The translations under genes and the position numbers were made by a program. Positions 7,263-15,171 of a DNA stretch of 41,122 bases are shown here, piece by piece (the stretch's first letter is position 1; every line of letters begins with the position of its first letter). The stretch is from Paraburkholderia ginsengiterrae (GTDB lineage Bacteria; Pseudomonadota; Gammaproteobacteria; Burkholderiales; Burkholderiaceae), in the NCBI RefSeq assembly GCF_001645125.1, contig NZ_LXKA01000346.1, forward strand, positions 1-41,122, in the 5' to 3' direction. The notes beneath the pieces were generated by a model. It was given only the letters and a program-made list of their open reading frames with translations. It was not told where the DNA came from and ran no database searches.

Positions 7263-8132
7263 TCACGCAAGAAACGCTCGTGTTTGTCGATAGGCTTGAG
7301 CGAAGCCACGCAACTCCTGTGTAACCGGACGGTCGTCCAGGCGTCGCCGCAACAATGCCTGTTCGATGCTGCGTTCGATCAGTCCGAGCTGGCTGTCGAT
7401 ATAGTCGAGACACAACCGGCGGTTGGGCGCGGAAGTGCCGGCTACTACCCGTAGCGCCGGCACAATGGATAGCGTCAAAAAGCCGCCCACAGGTATGCGT
7501 GCCAAAGCGGCGGGCGATACGAACAGGTCTTTGCGCAGCGATTCGAATACTGCGCGGCCCCATACCTCATTGTCTTGTTCGAGCGCGTTGCGGCGGCGTG
7601 CCAGTGCGTCCTGCGCGTTTGCATCGCTGATGTGGCCTGCCGCGACCATCAGCGCCGCATCGGCCCGTTCGCCCTCCTGAATGCAGTCGGCGCCGAGGTA
7701 GGCCGCGCTCTGCCTCCGTCCGGCCAGCACCAGGTGTTGCAACGTGTCCGGTACGAGCGGATCGAGCGGGACCACTTCGCACGTTACCGGTTTGCCTTGC
7801 AGGTGGATCGAACAGCGGCCGTCGTCCGCGAGCGCGGGGCAGCGTGCCAGAGACGGGTAGTCATAGCCCTGCGTCGTGATGCTGAACGTGTCGCCGGCGC
7901 GGTGCAGCAGCCGGTCCGCGATTGAATCGAAAGCGGCGATGTCAGCTTCGTCGAGCACGGTTTCATACTGACCGGCGCGCAGCCGCTCGCCTCTCCTTCT
8001 GCGCGGCACACGGCCAATCGCAATACAGCCGATGAACCGGTCGCGATGCCGGAACAACTCGGGCAAGGTCATGGCGGGCGGACTATTGCAGCATTTGCCG
8101 CAGGCCGTGCACGCGAACGAGAAAGCGTTCAC
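7263..8132 (-). CDS. YkgJ-type cysteine-cluster protein
   Basis: 289 residues, last gene of the sulfatase operon. The N-terminus carries Cys8, Cys11, Cys14 and Cys15 in CTACGKCCN. Further cysteines follow in the RCPALADDGRCSIH and PVTCEVVPLDP segments. This matches the YkgJ-like putative zinc or iron-sulfur chelating family; the bound metal is unproven. The start is GTG at 8132, overlapping the TGA of the upstream gene (GTGA), so translation is probably coupled; an in-frame extension to 8222 only overlaps that gene. The C-terminal 150 residues are helical with no recognisable motif. Its place beside a formylglycine-generating enzyme suggests a link to metal supply or sulfatase maturation, which is inference. 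Confidence 0.82.
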   Translation of the reverse strand: MNAFSFACTACGKCCNSPPAMTLPELFRHRDRFIGCIAIGRVPRRRRGERLRAGQYETVLDEADIAAFDSIADRLLHRAGDTFSITTQGYDYPSLARCPALADDGRCSIHLQGKPVTCEVVPLDPLVPDTLQHLVLAGRRQSAAYLGADCIQEGERADAALMVAAGHISDANAQDALARRRNALEQDNEVWGRAVFESLRKDLFVSPAALARIPVGGFLTLSIVPALRVVAGTSAPNRRLCLDYIDSQLGLIERSIEQALLRRRLDDRPVTQELRGFAQAYRQTRAFLA

Positions 8133-8929
8133 CACGGCCGGCGCACCGAGTCCTGATACCGCGTCAGAATGAAATGCGCGACGTCGTTCGAATGATAGGC
8201 CGCGACCAGTTGCGCGACCCACGGCTCAGTACGATCGGCGTCGCGCACGGTTAGCACGTTGGCATAGGGGGAACGTGCGTCTTCGAGACCGAGGCTGTCG
8301 CGTGCCGGAAAGAGGCCCGCACGTGCCGCGTCGTCGCTGTCGATCACGGCAAAGGCCACGTGATTCAGCGTGTCGAACAGTTGCGCGCGCGGCACCTGGC
8401 GGATCTTCAGGTTCAGCCGGTTGCTCGTGATGTCGCCGAGCGTCGCGTGCAGACCCGCGCTGTCCCGGAATGTGAGCAGCGTGTAGTTTTGCAGCAGAAC
8501 CAGGGCGCGCGCGGTGCCCTCGCGATCGTCAGGAATCGCAATCGTCGCGCCGCGCTGCAACTGGCCGAGGTTCGTCAGTTTGCGCGAGTACAACGCGATG
8601 GGAAATGTCACGGTGGTGGCGACGCTCGTCAATGCATAGCCATGCTGTTTGCACTGCGCCTCGAAGTGTGGCTCGTCCTCGAAACTTGCTGCATCGATCT
8701 GTTTTGCGGCGAGCGCGGCGTCGATGCGTTCGGGTTGATCGAAGACGACCACGTCCAACGTGAGTCCCTGGCTGGCCGCGACACGACGCACCTGCTCCAT
8801 GATCTGCGTGTGCGTGCCGGGAGTTACGCCCACTTTGACCACCTGCACCTGCGAAGCAGCGGCCAGCGCGTCCTGAGCCGACAAAGCGGCGAGCAGGAGC
8901 GTGGCGGCAAAGAATGAACGTGGCGTCAT
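8129..8929 (-). CDS. MetQ/NlpA-type ABC substrate-binding protein
   Basis: 266 residues with a signal peptide ending DALAA and no lipobox, unlike classical lipidated MetQ. Family features are the VKVGVTPGTHTQIMEQV start of the mature domain, ALAAKQIDAASFEDEPHFEAQ, and IAIPDDREGTARALVLLQ, which resembles the MetQ hinge segment. It probably binds methionine or a related sulfur compound in the periplasm. No MetN or MetI genes are adjacent, so it must use a transporter elsewhere or act as a sensor. ATG at 8929 overlaps the stop of the upstream FGE gene (ATGA) and its own stop overlaps the next gene, showing tight operon packing. The reading frame is open far upstream over FGE, but that is not coding. 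Confidence 0.87.
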   Translation of the reverse strand: MTPRSFFAATLLLAALSAQDALAAASQVQVVKVGVTPGTHTQIMEQVRRVAASQGLTLDVVVFDQPERIDAALAAKQIDAASFEDEPHFEAQCKQHGYALTSVATTVTFPIALYSRKLTNLGQLQRGATIAIPDDREGTARALVLLQNYTLLTFRDSAGLHATLGDITSNRLNLKIRQVPRAQLFDTLNHVAFAVIDSDDAARAGLFPARDSLGLEDARSPYANVLTVRDADRTEPWVAQLVAAYHSNDVAHFILTRYQDSVRRPW

Positions 8930-10011
8930 GAAGCATCCCTCAAGATCGTGCGAAAACCAATGTGCGAAGCGGGCAAATCCGCTTCCTGCTGCTCGCGCGA
9001 GGCCGCGCGATACCGCACGCAGTAGTCGCGCGAGCACAGAAACGAACCACCCTTGATGACCATCGGCGTATCGTGCTTGCGCTCGCGCGGCGCGACCGCC
9101 GCGGTATCGCCGTTGGTGTGCGACTGGTGCGGGCCGGTGTAGACGTCCCTGGTCCATTCCCAGGCATTGCCAATCATGTCGTAGAGCCTGAAATCGTTGG
9201 CGGCGTAACAACCCACCGGTGAAAGACCCACATGACCGTCCTCGTTCGTGTTGAGTACGGGAAACACCCCTTGCCAGTAATTGGCGGTTGGTTTGCCATG
9301 TGCGTCGCGCGGCGCGGTGTCGAGTTCCGCGCCTTCGTGACCCGCCTTGCCCGCGTATTCCCACTCCGCCTCGCCCGGCAGATCGCGGCCGAGCCAGCGT
9401 GCGTAGGCGAGGGCGTCGGCTTGCGTGACCATCGTCACCGGCTGGTTCATGCGGCCCTCGAGATTGCTGCCCGGGCCAGTTGGATGATTCCACGCGGCGC
9501 CTTTCACCCACGTCCACCAGGCCAGATCGCGCGCGTTCATTTCTTCGCGTGTCGGCGTGTGAAATACGACGGCGCCGCCCTGGCGCTCCGAATCGCTGAC
9601 ATAACCCGTCGCGTTGACGAAGGCCGCGAACTGCGCATTCGTCACATCAGTCTGATCGATCCAGAAACCGCCGACGTGCGTCTTGCCGTCGCCGGCGGGA
9701 CGCTCGTCTTCATAGCCGAGCTTGCTGCCGAACACGAACTCGCCGCCTCGCAGATGGACCATGCCGGCCTTCGGATCGTCGCGCCAGTGCGAGGGCAAGC
9801 CGCTGTAGCGCTCGCATTGCTGTTCGGAGCCGAGCGCGGACAGCGGGCGCGAGCGGTTCAGTACGTCGAACGCGCTCGCCTGTTGGCCGCCGCTGAAAAC
9901 CGCGGAAGCGGCTGTCGCGGCGGTAAAGGCGGCAGCGAACGCGGCCACGGCGATTGCCGCGTAAGCGCCGTACAGCGCCGTGCGGCTTGTCAGCTTGAAT
10001 CTAACGGTCAT
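8926..10011 (-). CDS. Formylglycine-generating enzyme (SUMF1/FGE family)
   Basis: 361 residues. It oxidises the active-site Cys of type I sulfatases to C-alpha-formylglycine, using O2 and copper in characterised members. One N-terminal hydrophobic segment (about 13-37) acts as signal or anchor, so the enzyme works outside the cytoplasm. The FGE domain starts at MVHLRGGEFVFGS and includes FWIDQTDVTNAQFAAFV, GEAEWEYAGKAG, LYDMIGNAWEWTRDVY and a final SFLCSRDYCVRYR block. That block holds Cys326 and Cys331, five apart like the two catalytic cysteines of human FGE. This separates it from cysteine-less family members such as EgtB. It lies 34 bp after the sulfatase, its presumed substrate. Confidence 0.92.
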   Translation of the reverse strand: MTVRFKLTSRTALYGAYAAIAVAAFAAAFTAATAASAVFSGGQQASAFDVLNRSRPLSALGSEQQCERYSGLPSHWRDDPKAGMVHLRGGEFVFGSKLGYEDERPAGDGKTHVGGFWIDQTDVTNAQFAAFVNATGYVSDSERQGGAVVFHTPTREEMNARDLAWWTWVKGAAWNHPTGPGSNLEGRMNQPVTMVTQADALAYARWLGRDLPGEAEWEYAGKAGHEGAELDTAPRDAHGKPTANYWQGVFPVLNTNEDGHVGLSPVGCYAANDFRLYDMIGNAWEWTRDVYTGPHQSHTNGDTAAVAPRERKHDTPMVIKGGSFLCSRDYCVRYRAASREQQEADLPASHIGFRTILRDAS

Positions 10012-10045
10012 TGCGTGCTCTCAAGAAATGCTGGCCTGAAGGCAC

Positions 10046-11992
10046 TCAGTAGTAACCGCGCGGACGCAACGGCTCGACGCCGCCGACGCTGCTCATATAG
10101 CTGTTCCACTGCTGCACGAGACCGTCGATCACCGAGGGATTCTGCGTCGACACGTCCTGCGTTTCGCCACGGTCGGCGCTCATGTCGAACAGTTGCCAGT
10201 GGCCATCCACGGGACCGAGCGGCGGTTCTGTCCACAAGGCTTTCCAACGGCCGTCGGCACTGCGCAGATAGCCGCGGCCGTAGGCTTCGTCGCCGAACGA
10301 CGCGGTGTGCACGGTGCTCGCGGCCTGATCGTTCAGCAGCGGCAGCAGCGATTGCCCGGTGACCGGATACACGTAGCGGTTGTTGTAGACCACCTTGCCC
10401 TTGTTCTGATCGACGCCGGTCAGCGTGTTGATCAGCGGCGGCGCGGCCTGGGTGGGCGGCGAAACCTGCGCGACGGCGAGGAACGTGGCGGTGTTGTCGG
10501 TGACGTGGGTGAAGTCGCGCAGCGTCGGCTTCTGCGTGGTTTGCCCCGGCAGATGCACGATCAACGGCGTGGACACGCCGCCTTCTCCGGAATAGCCCTT
10601 GGTCAGACGAAACGGCGTGGCGCTCACTTCAGCCCAGCGCAAACCGTATTGCAGACGTTGCGCGTTCTGCTTGCCGTTGTCGGTGCCGAGCGCCGAATAA
10701 ACCGGTTCCGCGGCGTTGGCGGTGTCGGTCGCGGTCGGGTCGGCGCCGGAGTCGATCGGCCAGCCTTCAGCGCCGTTGTCCGACTGAAACATGATGAAGG
10801 TGTTGTCGTATTCGCCAATGTCCTTCAGATGCTGGATCAGCAGGCCGACGTTGTGGTCGAGATTTTCGACCATGCCCGCATAGATTTCCATGTAGCGCGC
10901 CTGGGCCTTCTTCTCGGCGGGCGAGAGGCTTGCCCATGTCTTGTTGACGGTGCCGGGGCCGTAGTCGGTATAGCCTTGCGCGGCGCTGTGAACCGCGCTC
11001 ACGTATTTCGCGTTCACGGTGCCGTTGTTCGCAGTGGCGGGGCTCGCTGCCAGCGTTTCAGGAGCGCCGCCGTATGGCACGAAGTCGTTCGGAATGATGC
11101 CGAGCGCTTTTTGCCGTGCAATACGCGCATTGCGGATCACGTCGTAGCCGGCGTCGTATTTGCCGACGTAGTTGTGCAGGTAAGGTTCGGGCACCTGCAG
11201 CGGCCAATGCGGCGATGTGTAGGCCGCGTAGGCGAAGAACGGTTTGCCGTCGCCCTTGTTCGAATCGATGTATGAGATCAGGCGCTGCGTGTAGAAGTCG
11301 GTCGAATAGAACACCGCAGGGCTGCCGCCCACGCCGCCGGGCTGCCCTGGCTGGCCGGGCTGAACGTACTGGCCGTCTTCGGTGTAGTTTTTCGATCCGG
11401 CCAGTTCGTGCGCGAAGTGGTTGGTCGCGGCGCCGCCGAGCAAGGCGTAGCTATGCTCGAAACCCCATTGGTCCGGCGTCTGTCCACCGCCCGTCGGGCT
11501 GCCGACAATGCCCGAACCGATGTGCCACTTGCCGGCCATATAGGTGTGATAGCCGGCGTCCTTCAGCAATTGCGCGACGGATAGCGCGCGGTCGTTCAGA
11601 TAGCCTTCATAGCCCGGCAGCCCCTTGCGTTCATCGGTCGGCACACCCATGGTGCCTTCGCCGACCAGATGGTGGTCGGTGCCGGAAATCAGCATGGAGC
11701 GCGTGATCGCGCAGACGGTGCCCGTATGGTGATTCGTCAGGATGCGGCCCGATTGCACGAGCGCGTCGAGGTTGGGCGTATTGATTTCGCCGCCGAACGC
11801 GTGCAGGTCGGAATAACCGAGATCGTCGGCCATGATGTACAGGATGTTCGGCCGCTTCTGCGCGACCACGGGGGCGGGCGCCGGACCGGGCAGATTGTCT
11901 TCACCGCAGGACGCGAGTGCGACGAGGCTGGCGACGGCGGCGCCAATGATGCCGAGGCGAAGAGACGGGCGTTGCGATCGTTGTGTTGTCAT
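10046..11992 (-). CDS. Type I sulfatase, predicted lipoprotein (arylsulfatase family)
   Basis: 648 residues, first gene of the operon. The signal sequence ends in a lipobox, LASC at residues 26-29, so the enzyme is probably lipid-anchored. The alkaline-phosphatase-fold core is clear: PNILYIMADDLGYSD with metal ligands Asp56 and Asp57, MLISGTDHHLVGEGTM, HIGSG, and IMFQSDNGAEGW, then TKGYSGEGGVSTPLIVHLPG. The catalytic Cys94 sits in V-CAITR-S. The consensus is C-x-(P/A)-x-R, so Ile at the third position is unusual. A large segment rich in Gly/Pro (about 220-240) interrupts the core. It probably hydrolyses aryl or alkyl sulfate esters to release sulfate; a phosphonate ester hydrolase activity is also possible in this superfamily. 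Confidence 0.9.
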   Translation of the reverse strand: MTTQRSQRPSLRLGIIGAAVASLVALASCGEDNLPGPAPAPVVAQKRPNILYIMADDLGYSDLHAFGGEINTPNLDALVQSGRILTNHHTGTVCAITRSMLISGTDHHLVGEGTMGVPTDERKGLPGYEGYLNDRALSVAQLLKDAGYHTYMAGKWHIGSGIVGSPTGGGQTPDQWGFEHSYALLGGAATNHFAHELAGSKNYTEDGQYVQPGQPGQPGGVGGSPAVFYSTDFYTQRLISYIDSNKGDGKPFFAYAAYTSPHWPLQVPEPYLHNYVGKYDAGYDVIRNARIARQKALGIIPNDFVPYGGAPETLAASPATANNGTVNAKYVSAVHSAAQGYTDYGPGTVNKTWASLSPAEKKAQARYMEIYAGMVENLDHNVGLLIQHLKDIGEYDNTFIMFQSDNGAEGWPIDSGADPTATDTANAAEPVYSALGTDNGKQNAQRLQYGLRWAEVSATPFRLTKGYSGEGGVSTPLIVHLPGQTTQKPTLRDFTHVTDNTATFLAVAQVSPPTQAAPPLINTLTGVDQNKGKVVYNNRYVYPVTGQSLLPLLNDQAASTVHTASFGDEAYGRGYLRSADGRWKALWTEPPLGPVDGHWQLFDMSADRGETQDVSTQNPSVIDGLVQQWNSYMSSVGGVEPLRPRGYY

Positions 11993-12150
11993 TGTGCGCG
12001 GACCGGATATGTCGGGCCGCCGATAGTAGCAATGACGTTAAAACGCCCAAAGTTTGATTTCTGCGATGCTATGTTCGATTGCCGATAAAGCCGCTGCGGC
12101 GTGATACCGGATATCACGCATGCACGGTATTGCGCGGCTCGGTCGACGCG

Positions 12151-12693
12151 TTAGTTACCCGGATCGAGCACGGGCTTGTCCGGATCGGCGAGTGTCTTGT
12201 AGGGCAGTTGCGCCGCGTGGGGATTATTCGTCGTGTCGTCGATTACGCGTTCCACGTCGGCGGTTTTCGCGAGTTCGCTGAGGAATGCCGGTTTGTCGAA
12301 GCCGGGCGCAACGCAGCCTTGCACGTAGATGAAACGGCGTTGCAAGGTCAGCCACAGGGTCGACTGTTCGCGCCAGTGCGTGGCGAAGTTGATGTTGGTG
12401 AGGCGCCGCTGTACGGCATCGGCAATCTCCACGTCGTAGAGATACGCGTTCGAGAGGCGGCAGCGCCCCTCGATCCAGCAACTGTTGCCGCGTTCGATCC
12501 GGTAATGACTGTCGTCGAGCCATTCCTGCATGGTTTCTAGCGGACCTAACGGCACCGGGCAGTCGCTGATTGCTTTGGAGATCTGAAAGAACGGGTCATG
12601 GCCGCGATTGACACGCGCCGGTTCGACCTGCGCGTGAGCGGCGGCGCAGCAGATCAGCAGACTCGCCAGCGGCAATCGGATCGGGTATCTCAT
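12151..12693 (-). CDS. Secreted protein with a BON-like domain
   Basis: 180 residues starting at the second of two close ATG codons. GGAG lies nine bases before 12693 but only three before 12699, so 12693 is the better start. A signal peptide ending AHA leads to a Cys-containing N-terminal part (ISDCPVP, NSCWIEGRCRLSNAY). From about residue 88 comes IADAVQRRL, a beta-strand pair LWLTLQRRFIYVQGCV, then FLSELAKTADVERVIDDTT, which fits the helix-strand-helix plan of a BON domain. BON proteins usually bind membranes or maintain the envelope. It is a single gene, converging with nothing nearby. The BON assignment is by pattern only. Confidence 0.68.
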   Translation of the reverse strand: MRYPIRLPLASLLICCAAAHAQVEPARVNRGHDPFFQISKAISDCPVPLGPLETMQEWLDDSHYRIERGNSCWIEGRCRLSNAYLYDVEIADAVQRRLTNINFATHWREQSTLWLTLQRRFIYVQGCVAPGFDKPAFLSELAKTADVERVIDDTTNNPHAAQLPYKTLADPDKPVLDPGN

Positions 12694-12742
12694 CCTCATC
12701 GTCTCCAGGGATCAGGTGTGAAGCGCTGCGTCAGCGGGATCG

Positions 12743-13390
12743 TTACCGGTTCGTGCGCCGGTTCTCGACGGCGAACTTGATCAACTCCGCCTGGCCTTCA
12801 ATGTCGAGCTTGCGTTTCAGATTCAGGCGATGCGTTTCCACCGTGCGCACGGACAGGTCGTTGCGCTGCGCGATCTGCTTGCTCGACAGGCCTTCCGCGA
12901 GTGCGTCGAGAATATCGCGCTCACGCGGCGTGAGCCGTTCAACTGGCGATTGCGTGGCCGACGCCTGAATCAGACGCGCCCCCAGTCCCGCGCTGAAAAA
13001 CGTCTTGCCCTCGAGCACCGCGCTGATAGCCTGAACGATTTCGGTGGCGGGCGAGTCCTTCAGCACATAACCGCTCGCGCCTGCGCGCACGGCCTGGGTC
13101 ACGTATTCGAGGTTATCGTGCATGGACAGCATGAGCACGCGAATCGCCGGGAAGCGCTCATGAAACATGCCGGCCAGCGCAATGCCGTTCATTCCGTTCA
13201 TGCCCACATCCATCAGCACCAGATGCGGCGAGAGGCTCTCGGCGAGTGCGAGTGCTTCTTCCGCGTTGCCCGCTTCGCCGGCGATTTCAAGGTTGCGCAC
13301 CGCTTCGAGACGCGCGCGCAAGCCGTCGCGCACGAGCGGATGATCGTCGACGAGAATCAGGCGGGCGATGGCGGGTGAAGTGTCGTTCAT
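12743..13390 (-). CDS. NarL/FixJ-type response regulator (LuxR HTH)
   Basis: 215 residues. Receiver domain at 1-125 with the acidic pair Asp15-Asp16, phospho-acceptor Asp61 (LVLMDVGMNG), Ser/Thr and Lys in GYVLKDSP. The C-terminal LuxR helix-turn-helix spans LTPRERDILDALAEGLSSKQ to SVRTVETHRLNLKRKL. It lies two bases after the sensor kinase stop, so the two are one operon and cognate partners. The divergently placed DUF3311-symporter genes are the likely target, by analogy with MctSR control of the monocarboxylate transporter MctP in rhizobia. AGGA precedes the ATG by nine bases. Confidence 0.93.
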   Translation of the reverse strand: MNDTSPAIARLILVDDHPLVRDGLRARLEAVRNLEIAGEAGNAEEALALAESLSPHLVLMDVGMNGMNGIALAGMFHERFPAIRVLMLSMHDNLEYVTQAVRAGASGYVLKDSPATEIVQAISAVLEGKTFFSAGLGARLIQASATQSPVERLTPRERDILDALAEGLSSKQIAQRNDLSVRTVETHRLNLKRKLDIEGQAELIKFAVENRRTNR

Positions 13391-13392
13391 AG

Positions 13393-14802
13393 TCAGGATT
13401 CCTGCAGGGCGGGCAAGGCCGGTTCGTTCGATCCGAGCGGCACGCGTGCGGTGACGAGCGTATGTCCGGCCTGTGAAGCAAGCGACAGCGTGCCGCCCAG
13501 CGCTTCGAGCCGCTCGCGCATATTGCGCAAGCCCACGCCCGAGCGCCGGCCGACGAAGGCATGCGTCACATCGAAGCCACGGCCATTGTCCGCGATGTTC
13601 AGCGTGACGGCGTCGTTCGATATTTCCAGAGCCAGCGCCGCACTCGAGGCTTGCGCGTGGCGCACGATATTCGTCAGCGCTTCCTGGGCGATCCGGAACA
13701 GGACCGTGTTGACCGCGTCCGGCAAAATCGCGGCATGGGTGTGAGCGATCTGTGTGAAGCCGATCTCGATACCCGACTGCTCGCTGAGTTCGCGCGTGAG
13801 CTGTTCCAGCGCCGCAGCCACGCCGAGATCGTCGAGCATGGAGGGGCGCAGCGCGTGAGAAATGCGCCGCACTTCACGCAGCGTATCGCCGAGCCGCGTG
13901 AGACTGGTGGCGAGCGCTGCCTCCGCCTCGGGCACGCGCACTTCGCTGCGTTCGAAACGCGTGAGCGCCGATTCGAGCAGCAGTTTCACGGAGACCATCA
14001 TCTGGCTGATGCCGTCGTGCAGTTCACGCGACAGGCGCGCCCGCTCGTTTTCCTGCGACTCCACCACCTGCTGCGCGAGCCGCTTCAGTTTGGCGTCCGC
14101 GCTGCGGTACTCGGTGACGTTGAGCACGAGCGCGCATAGAGCGATCACCGCCAGTCCGGCCACGGCAATTGCGTCGATCCATTTCATCGTGCGGTCGATG
14201 TTGGCGGCCGCGCCTTCGTCGATATGCGCGAGCGTCGAATCCACGTCGTCGAGATAGATGCCGGTGCCGATCATCCAGCCCCAGCGCTCGAGCGGCACCA
14301 CGTAGCCTAGTTTCGAGGCGACCTTGCCCGTCGACGGACGATGCCACAGGTAGCGCACGTAGCCGCCGCCCTGCGAGGCCGCGGCGAGCAGTTGCTGGAT
14401 GACCGGCGTGCCCTGGCTGTCGCGCAGGTCCGAGAGATCGCGTCCTACGAGGTCGGGTTCGCGCGGATGCATCAGCGAACGGCCATGCATGTCGTAGACG
14501 AAGAAATAGCCGTCCTTGCCGAAGTCCATTTTCTCCAGCACGGCGAGCGCACGCGTGCGCAGCAGCGCGTCGTCGCGCGCATTGTCCTGGCCGGCGTCGT
14601 AGAGCGGCGCAATCGCGGTGGTGGCGAGTTCGACGTAATGCTTGAGTTCGATTTCCTTGCTGGCCAGGTACGCGGCCTGGGTGGTCGCATGCTGCGTTGC
14701 GGCGAGCGCGGTGGCTTGCTGGTGCACGCCGATTTCAATGCTCGCCATGGCTGCCAGGAAGGGCACGATCGCCAGCAGGACAATCTTTGCTTTGAGTTTC
14801 AT
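13393..14802 (-). CDS. Cache-domain sensor histidine kinase (HisKA_3 type)
   Basis: 469 residues, inner membrane. Helix 1 (about 5-22) and helix 2 (about 208-228) flank a periplasmic Cache domain. It has the typical FGKDGYFFVYDMHGRSLMHP and VVPLERWGWMIGTGIYLDDV motifs, which in relatives bind small carboxylates and similar ligands. The cytoplasmic part has a HisKA_3 dimerisation domain with phospho-His262 in SRELHDGISQ. The HATPase domain carries NIVRHAQASS, IADNGRGFD and GVGLRNMRERLEALGG. It signals to the NarL-type regulator just downstream. Given the divergent symporter genes, the expected input is an external monocarboxylate such as pyruvate, lactate or acetate; this is inference from context. 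Confidence 0.93.
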   Translation of the reverse strand: MKLKAKIVLLAIVPFLAAMASIEIGVHQQATALAATQHATTQAAYLASKEIELKHYVELATTAIAPLYDAGQDNARDDALLRTRALAVLEKMDFGKDGYFFVYDMHGRSLMHPREPDLVGRDLSDLRDSQGTPVIQQLLAAASQGGGYVRYLWHRPSTGKVASKLGYVVPLERWGWMIGTGIYLDDVDSTLAHIDEGAAANIDRTMKWIDAIAVAGLAVIALCALVLNVTEYRSADAKLKRLAQQVVESQENERARLSRELHDGISQMMVSVKLLLESALTRFERSEVRVPEAEAALATSLTRLGDTLREVRRISHALRPSMLDDLGVAAALEQLTRELSEQSGIEIGFTQIAHTHAAILPDAVNTVLFRIAQEALTNIVRHAQASSAALALEISNDAVTLNIADNGRGFDVTHAFVGRRSGVGLRNMRERLEALGGTLSLASQAGHTLVTARVPLGSNEPALPALQES

Positions 14803-14823
14803 CGGGTGAAAAGACCGCCAACG

Positions 14824-14856
14824 GGCTACGTACTATTACGTAGCCGGCTTACGTAG
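14824..14856. promoter_or_regulatory. Candidate operator: TACGTA inverted and direct repeats
   Basis: A perfect 9-4-9 inverted repeat, GGCTACGTA-ctat-TACGTAGCC (14824-14845), is followed by a third half-element TTACGTAG (14849-14856). It lies in the 171-bp divergent region between the kinase (minus) and the DUF3311/symporter genes (plus). Position and symmetry fit a binding site for the dimeric LuxR-type regulator encoded next door, or for another factor. Confidence 0.6.
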
Positions 14857-14973
14857 TTGCGCGCTTGTAAGGACGCTTACGAAGGCGAATACTACATCCC
14901 CGCGGCATACCGTGCTGCGTGCCGGACCACGAGTCGTGGCGCGCGATGTCAATAATAGACTTAGGAGATGTTT

Positions 14974-15171
14974 GTGGAGACCTCCCAACCCGCCGGCCGT
15001 TCATGGCTCTGGCTGATTCTGCTGATCCCGTATATCGCCTTGTTGTGGCTGCCGTTCTATAACGACACGCGTCCGTCGTTCGTCGGCTTTCCGTTCTTCT
15101 ACTGGTATCAGTTCTTGTGGGTGCCGTTGACCTCGCTACTGATTTACGTCGTGTACCGAGGTGTCAAATGA
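14974..15171 (+). CDS. DUF3311 small membrane protein, symporter partner
   Basis: 65 residues with two membrane helices (about 10-29 and 43-62). It contains the DUF3311 signature FPFFYWYQFLWVPLTSLLIY. DUF3311 genes commonly sit directly before a sodium:solute symporter, as here, and the product is presumed to be an accessory subunit. Start choice: an ATG at 14968 directly abuts the AGGAG (14963-14967) and is too close to use it. The GTG at 14974 has ideal spacing of six, so I start there. Its TGA overlaps the symporter ATG (ATGA), implying translational coupling. Confidence 0.88.
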   Translation: METSQPAGRSWLWLILLIPYIALLWLPFYNDTRPSFVGFPFFYWYQFLWVPLTSLLIYVVYRGVK

